From: Alcanivorax sp.
GTDB taxonomy: Bacteria; Pseudomonadota; Gammaproteobacteria; Pseudomonadales; Alcanivoracaceae
Length of the DNA: 64,000 nucleotides
Direction of reading: 5' to 3'
Assembly: GCF_002733835.1 (NCBI RefSeq)
Contig: NZ_NVWY01000014.1
Span: forward strand, 1-64,000
Of the stretch, positions 52,330-60,665 are shown in pieces. The notes under the pieces are model-generated. The model saw only the letters and a program-made list of their open reading frames with translations. It was not told the origin of the DNA and did not search any database. Numbering within the stretch: the first letter of the stretch is position 1; the number at the start of each line of letters is the position of its first letter. The position numbers and the translations under genes are program-made.

Positions 52330-52623
52330 TTATTTGCTTTTGGACATGTACTCAATCAGAGCACGGTATTCTTCGTCGCTACAGTCGTTGCACATGCCTT
52401 TTGGCGGCATGGCGTTGAACCCTTCCTTGACGTGTTTCACCAGCGTATCCATACCTTTATCCAGGTGTGGCTTCCAGGCGGCTTCATCATGGGAAATCGG
52501 CGCTCCAGCTGCACCGGAGGCATGACAGAATGTACAGCTGCTGTTGTAGCGTTCTTCTACAGTTGCTGCATTGGCAGCCCCCGTCACCAGAACCATTGCA
52601 AGACCTGCTACAAAACCCTTCAT
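52330..52623 (-). CDS. Cytochrome c5
   Basis: A 97 aa monoheme cytochrome with signal peptide (GLAMVLVTGAANA). The heme motif is SCTFCHASG, and the second Cys pair CNDCSDEEYRALIEYM and Met in AMPPKGM are typical of c5. It precedes cytochrome c4 on the same strand. Confidence 0.92.
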   Translation of the reverse strand: MKGFVAGLAMVLVTGAANAATVEERYNSSCTFCHASGAAGAPISHDEAAWKPHLDKGMDTLVKHVKEGFNAMPPKGMCNDCSDEEYRALIEYMSKSK

Positions 52624-52659
52624 ACCCTACCTCTTCTATGCTGGCGTCGCCGCTGGCGA

Positions 52660-52770
52660 AGTCCGTTTGCCGTTGCAGGCAAACCGTTGTAGAACGTCGG
52701 CTGCCCTTAACACACCGCTACATACCGTTAAATATGCCGTTAAGGAACAAGCGGGCGGGATTATATACCA
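52660..52770 (-). promoter_or_regulatory. Candidate promoter and leader of the cytochrome c5 gene
   Basis: On the minus strand TATAAT at 52760-52765 is a perfect -10 box, with only a weak TGACGG at the -35 distance. A GTTTGCC / GGCAAAC hairpin (52665-52684) sits in the leader. The remaining gap to engB (to 52996) shows nothing else. Confidence 0.45.
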
Positions 52771-52996
52771 GTCCGGTGGGCGCCGTCATATTCCATGTGA
52801 AGGGTAGGGGTATAGACAAGCCAAGTCACCCCCTCGCCGCATCAGAACGGGCAGAAAGGTCGACTCGAACGTGCGGATTGGCCATTTACGGCGCACTCTG
52901 CGGCCCTTCATTTTCACTTGCCTGTGGGTATCCATTGCCAGCCGCAGGCGAGACAGCAAGAATAGCCCCCCTGACCCGACCCAAAGGCCCTTTGCT

Positions 52997-53641
52997 ATGC
53001 CCATGCACCCCATGGAAAAAATGCTCCACCAGGCCCTGTTCCTGCAAAGCGCCCAGCGCCTGGACCAATGCCCACCCGATGAAGGGCTGGAAGTGGCCTT
53101 TGCCGGGCGCTCCAACGCCGGTAAATCCAGCGCTATCAACCGGCTCACCGGGCAACGCACCCTGGCTCGCACCTCTAAAACGCCGGGCCGAACCCAGCTA
53201 TTGAATTTCTTCCAGCTGGACGAAGAACGGCGCCTGGTGGACCTGCCCGGTTACGGCTATGCCAAAGTCTCCAAGTCCAAGCGCAATGAGTGGCAGGAAC
53301 ACCTGGATCATTATCTCTCCGAGCGCCAGGCACTGGTGGGCCTGGTATTGATGATGGACATCCGCCACCCCCTCAAGGACTTCGACCTGCTGATGCTGGA
53401 ATGGTCAGCCCAGGCCAACATGCCTATCCACATCCTCATGACCAAGGCAGACAAGCTGAAGTTCGGCGCCGCCAAGTCCACCCTGCTGCAAGTGAAAAAG
53501 CACCTCAAGGAGCATCCGGCACCGCTGTCATTGCAACTATTTTCGGCTACCAATGGCACCGGCTGTGACGAAGCCTGGGACAAGTTGGGGGAATGGCTGG
53601 AGATAGGGACAGACGTCGAACGTCAGACGCCGGACGACTAG
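52997..53641 (+). CDS. engB: Ribosome biogenesis GTP-binding protein EngB (YsxC)
   Basis: A 214 aa TRAFAC GTPase needed for large ribosomal subunit assembly. ATG 52997 starts just before [11 protein letters not shown]; the longer frame from 52871 is spurious. G motifs: GRSNAGKSS (G1), KTPGRTQ (G2), DLPGYGYA (G3), TKAD (G4) and FSATNGTG (G5 region). In Pseudomonas and E. coli it is next to polA with a small RNA between, and here a tandem RNA element follows. Confidence 0.95.
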   Translation: MPMHPMEKMLHQALFLQSAQRLDQCPPDEGLEVAFAGRSNAGKSSAINRLTGQRTLARTSKTPGRTQLLNFFQLDEERRLVDLPGYGYAKVSKSKRNEWQEHLDHYLSERQALVGLVLMMDIRHPLKDFDLLMLEWSAQANMPIHILMTKADKLKFGAAKSTLLQVKKHLKEHPAPLSLQLFSATNGTGCDEAWDKLGEWLEIGTDVERQTPDD

Positions 53642-53701
53642 GCCACCTTTTAGCGTCAGACCTCCGACTTCGGACGTCCGACTTTTCTACAGACAAAAAA
53701 A

Positions 53702-53843
53702 TCCCCGGCAGCAATCTTGGGGGAAGGGAACGATTGCGCTGCCGGGGAGGCTTGCCACCCTGGCCTCTTTGGGGGAAAAAACCAGGGTTATACAGCGACG
53801 GATCGGTGAGGGTACTGGGGGATCGGGGTTCCAATCCGTCGCT
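53702..53843 (+). ncRNA. Structured RNA element, copy A (three GGGGGA stem-loops)
   Basis: Three hairpins follow each other: TCCCCGGCAGC / GCTGCCGGGGA (53702-53748), ACCCTGG / CCAGGGT (53757-53788) and CGACGGAT / ATCCGTCG (about 53796-53842). Each loop region contains GGGGGA. Copy B at 54116 has the same plan with compensatory base changes. The strand is set by the GGGGGA loops and by the terminator of copy B. No promoter is clear for this copy; TTCTACAGAC with an A run lies just before it. Confidence 0.65.
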
Positions 53844-54040
53844 ATGTAGTGAGAGTGCCCTTTTCTGGAAAAAGTTCCAGCCCCCGAAAGTATTTTTCTT
53901 CCCAGCTGTCGATCTGCGTCACAAAACTGGCGCGTTACGGCACACCCGTCCTACCCCTCAGCAGACACAATACGTTCGCACCCTCGTATAAAACGGATAT
54001 CTCACTGATCAATAACGGGTAATTGGCGCAAAGGCAAAAC

Positions 54041-54056
54041 TGGCATGGGGCTTGCT
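54041..54056 (+). promoter_or_regulatory. Sigma-54-type promoter before RNA copy B
   Basis: TGGCATGGGGCTTGCT matches the -24/-12 consensus TGGCACG-N4-TTGCW with one mismatch, and GG and GC are ten bases apart. Transcription would start near 54067, about 50 bases before the first stem. Confidence 0.65.
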
Positions 54057-54066
54057 TATTCTTTAA

Positions 54067-54304
54067 CCAACAGGCCGAATAACCTGTGGCCGGCAGAAAT
54101 GCCGCGCAAAAAAAATCCCTGGCAGCAATCTTGGGGGAAGGGAACGACTGTGCTGCCAGGGAGGCTTGCCGCCCTGATTTCGGGGGAGAAATCAGGGACT
54201 CCAAAAGACTACGGATCAGCGAGGGTACTGGGGGATCGGGGGTGCCAATCCGTAGCTATTGATTAGGACCGCCGCTTTTTTCGGAAAGTTCCAGGCGGTT
54301 TTAT
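54067..54304 (+). ncRNA. Candidate small RNA, copy B, with promoter and terminator
   Basis: Predicted from the sigma-54-like promoter to the terminator, about 238 nt. Stems are TCCCTGGCAGC / GCTGCCAGGGA (54116-54162), CCCTGATTTC-GGGGGA-GAAATCAGGG (54172-54197) and CTACGGAT / ATCCGTAG (54209-54255). In each stem bases that differ from copy A change on both sides. The GGGGGA loops resemble GGA motifs that bind CsrA/RsmA, which is an inference. Confidence 0.7.
54268..54304 (+). terminator. Terminator of RNA copy B
   Basis: ACCGCC and GGCGGT enclose a loop with its own GGAAAGTTCC pairing, followed by TTTTATCTTTT. Confidence 0.7.
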
Positions 54305-54375
54305 CTTTTACAAATTTTACGATCGAGTCCAACAGCCCTCCGCAGGAGCCTGGCAGCTAGAAGCTCGCCGCTTCC

Positions 54376-54708
54376 TTACTGCTTCCACGGCTCTCCCCGC
54401 GTGCCTTTCATCCGCTTCAGCTGCCGGTGCATGGCAGCCTTGGCCAGCATATGCGCAGACACCGGCGCGGTGATAAACAGGAACAGGGTAATCAGCACCT
54501 CATGCAGCTGCAGCCCGCGTTCCTGCCAGGAAAAAAACAGCAACGACGCCACGATGGTGCCACCTACGCCCAGGGTGGTGGCCTTGGTGGGGCCGTGCAG
54601 CCGGGTATAGAAATCCGGCAACCGTGCCAACCCAATGGATCCCACCAACGCAAACACGCCACCAATAATCACACTGGCTGACACCAGCCATTCAATCAGA
54701 GAATCCAT
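54376..54708 (-). CDS. mrpG: Na+/H+ antiporter subunit G
   Basis: A 110 aa membrane subunit of the Mrp complex with three segments. It has FYTRLHGPTKATTLGVGG, the core MrpG motif, and a Lys-rich tail. It is the last gene of the operon. The complex exchanges Na+ for H+ and supports pH and salt tolerance. Confidence 0.93.
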   Translation of the reverse strand: MDSLIEWLVSASVIIGGVFALVGSIGLARLPDFYTRLHGPTKATTLGVGGTIVASLLFFSWQERGLQLHEVLITLFLFITAPVSAHMLAKAAMHRQLKRMKGTRGEPWKQ

Positions 54709-54790
54709 AATCGCTCCGCGCCTGACGCTTGAGGCCCAATGCCCGACGCAAATTCACTGCGTCCAGCGTCAGGCCTCGGGCATCCGGCGT

Positions 54791-55060
54791 TCATTCAATA
54801 ATATCCCCGCGGGTGACGTACTTCGCCACCGCCACGGTGCTGACAAAGCCGATCAGCGCGATCAGCATGGCCGCTTCAAAATAGAGCTTGCTGTCCACCT
54901 GGATGCCGTACACCACAATCAACGCAATGCTGTTGATGTACATGGTGTCCAACGCCAGCACCCGGTCCGGTAGCGACGGGCCGATGACCAGCCGGTACAG
55001 GTTTAATACCCAGGCCAGGGTAATCAGTGCCAATGCAATGGAAATAGCCGTCTCTAGCAT
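54791..55060 (-). CDS. mrpF: Na+/H+ antiporter subunit F
   Basis: An 89 aa three-segment subunit: LYRLVIGPSLPDRVLALDT is the conserved MrpF loop. It overlaps the end of mrpE by seven bases. The gap to mrpG (54709-54790) contains a GACGC-type inverted repeat. Confidence 0.92.
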   Translation of the reverse strand: MLETAISIALALITLAWVLNLYRLVIGPSLPDRVLALDTMYINSIALIVVYGIQVDSKLYFEAAMLIALIGFVSTVAVAKYVTRGDIIE

Positions 55061-55548
55061 TCGAAAATCTCCTTTAGCGGCCGCTCGTAGCGCTGCTTGA
55101 TCTCCGCCACCAGCGCCGCCGCATCATCCACATCCAGCGCATGCACCAACAATGTCTTGCGGTCCGGGCTCACGTCCGCCGACACGGTACCCGGGGTCAG
55201 GGAGACGGTGCTGGCGAGCAAGGCAATGGCAAAGTCGTCTTCCAGCTCCAGCGGCAATTCCACAAAGCCCGGGCGAATGGAACGCAATGGCCCCAGCACC
55301 TTGATCGCCACAGACACGTTGGCCACCACAATGTCATACAGCACCACCACCACAAACCCGAGCAGCCGTGGCAGGTTACGAATGCGCGGCACATTCGGCC
55401 AGAACGGCCGGGTCCCCAGCGGCAACAACACCGCCAGAATAGCGCCCAGCACAGCATGGCCCGCCGTGAAACCACTCAGCAACATCCAGGTAAACCACAA
55501 AATCAGGCTCAGACTGGGATACGGCAACACCCGATATAACAGCGTCAT
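55054..55548 (-). CDS. mrpE: Na+/H+ antiporter subunit E
   Basis: A 164 aa subunit with two N-terminal membrane segments and a cytoplasmic part. ASTVSLTPGTVSADVSPDRKT is the MrpE signature. It overlaps mrpD by four bases. Confidence 0.92.
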   Translation of the reverse strand: MTLLYRVLPYPSLSLILWFTWMLLSGFTAGHAVLGAILAVLLPLGTRPFWPNVPRIRNLPRLLGFVVVVLYDIVVANVSVAIKVLGPLRSIRPGFVELPLELEDDFAIALLASTVSLTPGTVSADVSPDRKTLLVHALDVDDAAALVAEIKQRYERPLKEIFEC

Positions 55549-57026
55549 GCGCCACCTCCCAATACCGCAGACAGATACAGGTCCGGGTTACGCAGCTGCT
55601 CCGCCACTGCCGCGGTCAACTGCAGCAAGGGCTCCGCATACACTGCCATCAGCGGGCTCAGCAACAGCAGCCCCACCACGGACAACAGGTGCCGGCGAGC
55701 CGGCCGCAGGCCGCTGCCCTCGCCGGTGGTGCGCCAGAACAGGGTGGAACCAGCCCGGCTCAAGGCAACCAGGCCACACAACCCGGCGATCAACAGCAGC
55801 ACCCAGTAGGTCGGGTCTGGCACGCTGCGTAACAACGCCACCTTGCCCACAAACCCGGACAGCGGCGGCAGCCCCACCACGGCAATGGCGGCCACAAAGA
55901 ACAACAGCGACAGCCGGCCGCCATTAAGAATCGCCGGGCCGATCTGCAGGCAATCCGCCACCTCGCCACGGCCGCGGGCAATCAGATCAGTAAGCAGGAA
56001 CAAGCCGCCACAAATCAGGGTGGAATGCAGCAGGTAGTACAGCGCCGGCCCCAATGCCTGCAGCTGACCGAAGGCCAGTGCGGCCACCAAGGTGCCCACC
56101 GACATCACCACCAGATAGGACACCAGCGTTCCCAACCGCTTCGCACCCAGCACACCGATACAGGCCAACCCCAGTGTCACCAGCGCCAGCCACCACAACG
56201 CTTGCTGCCCCAGCCCGGCAAAGGGGCCATCGGCAAACGCCAGGGCATACACCCGCACCATGGCGTAGAAGCCCACCTTGGTCATGATCGCGAAGAGCGC
56301 CGCCACCCCAGCAGTGGCGCTGGCATAGGCAGCGGGCAACCAGAAGTACAGCGGGAACATGGCCGCCTTGAGCCCGAACACCACCCACAGCATCAACACT
56401 GCCACTTTCAACAAGGTTGCATCGGTCCCCGTAAGCGCTTGGGCTTTCACGGCAAAGTCCGCCATGTTGAGCGTCCCGGTGGTGCCGTACACCAGCCCCA
56501 GGGCAACCAGGAACAGGGCTGACCCCACCAGGTTAAGCACCACATAGTGCAGCCCCGCCTTCACCCGCTCCGGGCCACGCCCGTGCAGCGCCAGGCCATA
56601 AGACGCAATCAGCAGCACCTCGAAAAACACAAACAGGTTGAACAGGTCGCCGGTGAGGAAGGCGCCATTGACGCCCATCAGCTGGAACTGGAACAGGGCA
56701 TGGAAGTTGGCGCCTTTGCGGTCATCGCCGCAGCTGGCGTATAACAGCGCGGGAAACGCCAGCACTGCGGTCAGCAACACCATCAAGGCACTGAGCTTGT
56801 CCAGCACCAGCACAATGCCGAACGGCGCCTGCCAGTTACCCAGCGCATAGACGGTGATCTCCCCACCCCAGGCCTGATCGCCCAGAAAAACAGCCACCGC
56901 CAACATCGCCGCGCAGGACAACAAGCCGGTGAGCCGTCGCAACCGATGCCGCTCACGCACCTCCAGCAGCAGCAACATGCCCGCCAGAGCCGGTATCAAT
57001 ACCGGCGCGATAATCCAGTGGTTCAT
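55545..57026 (-). CDS. mrpD: Na+/H+ antiporter subunit D
   Basis: A 493 aa proton-pumping-type subunit, homologous to NADH dehydrogenase antiporter subunits. GLKAAMFPLYFWLPAAYASA holds the conserved Lys and KVGFYAMVRVYAL the second one. About 14 membrane segments. Overlaps mrpC by four bases. Confidence 0.94.
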   Translation of the reverse strand: MNHWIIAPVLIPALAGMLLLLEVRERHRLRRLTGLLSCAAMLAVAVFLGDQAWGGEITVYALGNWQAPFGIVLVLDKLSALMVLLTAVLAFPALLYASCGDDRKGANFHALFQFQLMGVNGAFLTGDLFNLFVFFEVLLIASYGLALHGRGPERVKAGLHYVVLNLVGSALFLVALGLVYGTTGTLNMADFAVKAQALTGTDATLLKVAVLMLWVVFGLKAAMFPLYFWLPAAYASATAGVAALFAIMTKVGFYAMVRVYALAFADGPFAGLGQQALWWLALVTLGLACIGVLGAKRLGTLVSYLVVMSVGTLVAALAFGQLQALGPALYYLLHSTLICGGLFLLTDLIARGRGEVADCLQIGPAILNGGRLSLLFFVAAIAVVGLPPLSGFVGKVALLRSVPDPTYWVLLLIAGLCGLVALSRAGSTLFWRTTGEGSGLRPARRHLLSVVGLLLLSPLMAVYAEPLLQLTAAVAEQLRNPDLYLSAVLGGGA

Positions 57027-57361
57027 GAACGGCCTCCGTCATCCGGTTTGCCATCCACATGGTCGTTATGCAGCTCGCCCTGGCTACGCAGGGCCAGCAC
57101 CACCAGGAACGCGGTCATCGCGAAACCAATCACGATGGCAGTCAGCACCAGCGCCTGGGGTAGCGGATCGGTGGGGTCCGGACTCATGCCAACCACCGCC
57201 ACCTGATTTATTTTCAGCCCGCCCATGGCGAACAGGAACACATTCACGCCATAACTCAGCAGCGTCAGGCCCATGACCACCGGGAAAGTCCGTGCACGCA
57301 GGCACAGGTACACCCCGGAGGCCACCAGCACACCAATAATGATTGCGACCAGCAGTTCCAT
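57023..57361 (-). CDS. mrpC: Na+/H+ antiporter subunit C
   Basis: A 112 aa NuoK-like subunit with three membrane segments and the motif DPLPQALVLTAIVIGFAMTA. The start touches the end of the fused A subunit (one-base overlap). Confidence 0.93.
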   Translation of the reverse strand: MELLVAIIIGVLVASGVYLCLRARTFPVVMGLTLLSYGVNVFLFAMGGLKINQVAVVGMSPDPTDPLPQALVLTAIVIGFAMTAFLVVLALRSQGELHNDHVDGKPDDGGRS

Positions 57362-60165
57362 CAGGCGTTCTCCCTCTTGTCATCCAGCAGCGACAGCTTG
57401 CCCAGGTTGGCCAGCATCAGCAGCGTTGCCCCCACCACAGTGAGGAACACCCCGGTGTCGAACAGCATGGCCGTGGCCAATTCAAATTTACCGATCACCG
57501 GCAGAGACACATAAGTAAAGGAACTGGTCAGGAACGGGTAATCAAAGACCCAGCTTCCCACCCCGGTCAGCCCGGCCAACAACACGCCCATGGCCACCAC
57601 CGGGTGGTAGTCCCCGGGCATGCGGCTATGCACCCACCCCACCCCGGATGCCACATACTGCAGCACCAGCGCCACCGACGTGATCAACCCGGCCACGAAG
57701 CCGCCACCGGGCAGATTGTGCCCGCGCAGGAAAATATACACCGCAATCAGCAGCGCCAGCGGCAACAAGGGCCGGGAAATGGTCACCAACACCAGCGGAT
57801 GCGCATCCGCAGCCCAGGGGCGCCCCAGCGAGTCGTACTTGGCCGATGCCAGGTTCAGATCCTTGAGCAGCGCATAAATACCCATGGCGGCAACGCCCAG
57901 CACGGTGATTTCCCCGAAGGTATCGAAGCCCCGGAAATCGACCAGAATCACGTTGACCACATTGGTGCCGCCACCACCAGACTTGCTGTTATCCATAAAG
58001 AACTGGCTGATGGTTGTGGTTTCCCCGGTCATCACCAGGAAGGCCAGCACCGCCACACCGGCGCCCACAACAAGCGCCAGCAGCACATCGCGCAACACCC
58101 GCACCGACGACGATTCCACCTGGGTACGCACCGGCAGGAAGTACATGGCCAGCATTAGCAGCAGCATGGTGACCACCTCCACCGATAACTGGGTCAGCGC
58201 CAGATCCGGCGCCGAGAAGCGCACAAACAGCAGTGACACCATCAACCCCACTACACTCAACGACATGATCGACGTCATCCGGTGGCGGTGCAGGAACGTG
58301 GTCAGCAGGGCCGCCGCCACCAACATGGCGGTACACAAGATCGCCACCCCATCCATAGGCAACATGCCCACATCCAGGCTCAGCGCCGGCAGATGCCACA
58401 TCTGGGTAAGCAGAATCACCGCCACCAGCGTGACCGCCCAGGCCACATAACTCTGTAGCGACCCGTTCTGCAGCCGCCCGGTAATGGCACTGGCCACCCG
58501 CCCCAGCTGCTGAATTCGCCCTTCGAACACCAGTTTGGCATCCACCTCGGGCAAGCGCGCCCACAGGTCAAACAAGCGGCGACGCTGGGAATAGATAAAG
58601 ATGCCACCGAACAGGGCAATAAAACTCATCACCAGCGGCAAATTAAAACCATGCCAGATCGCCAGGTGGTATTCCGGCAAGTCGCCGCCCAGCGTGGCAG
58701 CCGCCGCCACCGCCAGCAGGCCCGCCACGGTGATCGCCGGAAACACGCCCACCGCCACACACAGCGCCACCAGAATTTCCACCGGCACCTTCATGTAGCG
58801 CGGCGGCTCATGGGGCGGGTACTTGGGCAGGTTTACCGGCTCGCCATTAAAAAACACGTCATGGATAAAACGCGCCGAATAGGCCACCGAGAACACCCCG
58901 CCCAGGGTGGCACCCAGGGGCAGCAACCAGCTCAGTGCGCCCAGCTGTTCAGACTGCAAAGTCTCGGTAAAGAACATTTCCTTGGACAGGAAGCCATTAA
59001 GCAACGGCACCCCGGCCATGGCCGCCGACGCCACCATGGCCAGCACTGCCGTATAAGGCATGTACTTCCACAGGCCGTTAATACGACGCATGTCCCGGGT
59101 ACCGGTTTCGTGATCAATAATCCCCGCCGCCATAAACAGGCTGGCCTTGAAGGTGGCGTGGTTGATGATATGGAACACCGCCGCCACGGCGGCCATCTCG
59201 CTGTTCAAACCGAACAACAGGGTAATCAGCCCCAGGTGGCTGATAGTGGAATAGGCCAGCAGGCCCTTCAGGTCATGCTGGAACAGGGCCACAAAGGCCG
59301 CCCACAACAGCGTCATCATCCCGGCCAGGGACACCAGCATGAACCACAGGTCGGTGCCGGCCAGGGCCGGGTATAGCCGCGCCAGCAGGAACACCCCCGC
59401 CTTCACCATGGTGGCAGAGTGCAGGTAGGCACTCACCGGCGTGGGTGCGGCCATGGCGTGGGGCAGCCAGAAATGGAACGGGAACTGGGCGCTCTTGGTG
59501 AACACTCCCAGCAGCACCAGACACAGGATCACCGGGTACCAGCTGCTGGCGCGGATCACATCGCCGCTTTCCAGTACCGTCTGCAGGCTGAAGGACCCCA
59601 CCACATTGCCCATCAGCAGCACACCGGCCAGCAGGGCCAGGCCGCCCATACCGGTCACGGTCATGGCCATGCGCGCGCCCTTGCGCGCCCCGGTCTGGTG
59701 TCCCCAGAAGCCGATCAGCAGGAAGGAACTGAGGCTGGTGAGCTCCCAGAACACCACCAACAGCAGCAGGTTGTCACTGGTGACCACCCCGAGCATGGCG
59801 CCCATGAAGAGCAACAGATAGGCATAGAAGCGCCCGGCTTTCTCCTTGGCGGAGAGGTAATAGCGGGCGTAGAGAATCACCAGCAGGCCGATGCCCAGCA
59901 CCAGCAGGGCAAACAGCAGTGCCAGGCCATCCAGGCGGAAGGCCAGCGACAGATCCAGCGAGGGAATCCAGCGCAGGGTGCTGTGCAGGGTTTCCCCGGC
60001 AAACACCTGGCGAGCCGGGTTAAAAAGCAGTGCCAGCGCCAGGGCCGGCAACGCCGCCGCCCCGCAGGCCAGCAAGGTGCGGTTCCCCGTCACGCGTTCC
60101 ACCAATGGTGGCAGAAACGCACCCAGAAAGGGCAACATCACCACAAAGGCAAGATTCATAGTCAA
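57361..60165 (-). CDS. mrpA: Na+/H+ antiporter fused subunits A and B
   Basis: A 934 aa protein. The NuoL-like A part (residues 1 to about 790) has [23 protein letters not shown] with the conserved Lys region and [16 protein letters not shown]. The C-terminal part (about 795-930) is the MrpB domain: [22 protein letters not shown]. Fusion of A and B is typical of group 2 Mrp operons, as in Pseudomonas. First gene of the operon. Confidence 0.94.
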   Translation of the reverse strand: MTMNLAFVVMLPFLGAFLPPLVERVTGNRTLLACGAAALPALALALLFNPARQVFAGETLHSTLRWIPSLDLSLAFRLDGLALLFALLVLGIGLLVILYARYYLSAKEKAGRFYAYLLLFMGAMLGVVTSDNLLLLVVFWELTSLSSFLLIGFWGHQTGARKGARMAMTVTGMGGLALLAGVLLMGNVVGSFSLQTVLESGDVIRASSWYPVILCLVLLGVFTKSAQFPFHFWLPHAMAAPTPVSAYLHSATMVKAGVFLLARLYPALAGTDLWFMLVSLAGMMTLLWAAFVALFQHDLKGLLAYSTISHLGLITLLFGLNSEMAAVAAVFHIINHATFKASLFMAAGIIDHETGTRDMRRINGLWKYMPYTAVLAMVASAAMAGVPLLNGFLSKEMFFTETLQSEQLGALSWLLPLGATLGGVFSVAYSARFIHDVFFNGEPVNLPKYPPHEPPRYMKVPVEILVALCVAVGVFPAITVAGLLAVAAAATLGGDLPEYHLAIWHGFNLPLVMSFIALFGGIFIYSQRRRLFDLWARLPEVDAKLVFEGRIQQLGRVASAITGRLQNGSLQSYVAWAVTLVAVILLTQMWHLPALSLDVGMLPMDGVAILCTAMLVAAALLTTFLHRHRMTSIMSLSVVGLMVSLLFVRFSAPDLALTQLSVEVVTMLLLMLAMYFLPVRTQVESSSVRVLRDVLLALVVGAGVAVLAFLVMTGETTTISQFFMDNSKSGGGGTNVVNVILVDFRGFDTFGEITVLGVAAMGIYALLKDLNLASAKYDSLGRPWAADAHPLVLVTISRPLLPLALLIAVYIFLRGHNLPGGGFVAGLITSVALVLQYVASGVGWVHSRMPGDYHPVVAMGVLLAGLTGVGSWVFDYPFLTSSFTYVSLPVIGKFELATAMLFDTGVFLTVVGATLLMLANLGKLSLLDDKRENA

Positions 60166-60423
60166 TCCGTTGTCATTGTCACAAGGGCGGCAACCCGCCC
60201 GTTAGCTTGAACAGGCTGAACCAGAAAGACAACGGCGGATCAGGAAAATACGGACGCCGCCCCCGGCGCGGGCACTGGGACAGGGTGATGCAACAAGGCT
60301 GGACCAGAGAAGCGGTCATGGCATCCGTATCAAAAGAAAGGAAGCCCGAGTATGCCATGGAGAAGCGGTGACGAACCAGACGCGAGTAACGAGTTTCGAG
60401 AAACGAAAACCTGGACAACAAGC

Positions 60424-60592
60424 ACCTGTAGGAACACCTCTTGAGGTGCGAACCGAGCGCCAGCGAGGCGGCACTCTTGCCGTCCACCCGCACAGGCCCA
60501 AATAATACGGCACCGCCGGCCAGCATCACCCACCGCCGCCGGTTTACGTTGCCCCTCACCGGGTTCGCACCTCAAGCGGTGCTCCTACAATT
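60424..60592. repeat. REP-like inverted pair between mrp and polA
   Basis: CTGTAGGAACACCTCTTGAG (60426 on) and its inverted partner ending GGTGCTCCTACA (to 60590) bracket about 110 bases. It is the TGTAGGAGC family in inverted orientation. The rest of the 500-base gap 60166-60665 shows no gene. Confidence 0.7.
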
Positions 60593-60665
60593 ACCCCCCG
60601 CCCTGCCGAATCCCGCCATTTCCGCTACACTCTCCCCACTCACTCATCAGCAGAAGCCGAACACC

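Noticed and set aside
53695-54304. Naming the tandem RNA as Spot 42, ErsA, CrcZ or RsmZ
   Set aside because: The position or the sigma-54 promoter is suggestive, but the sequence does not match what I know of these RNAs, so no name is given.
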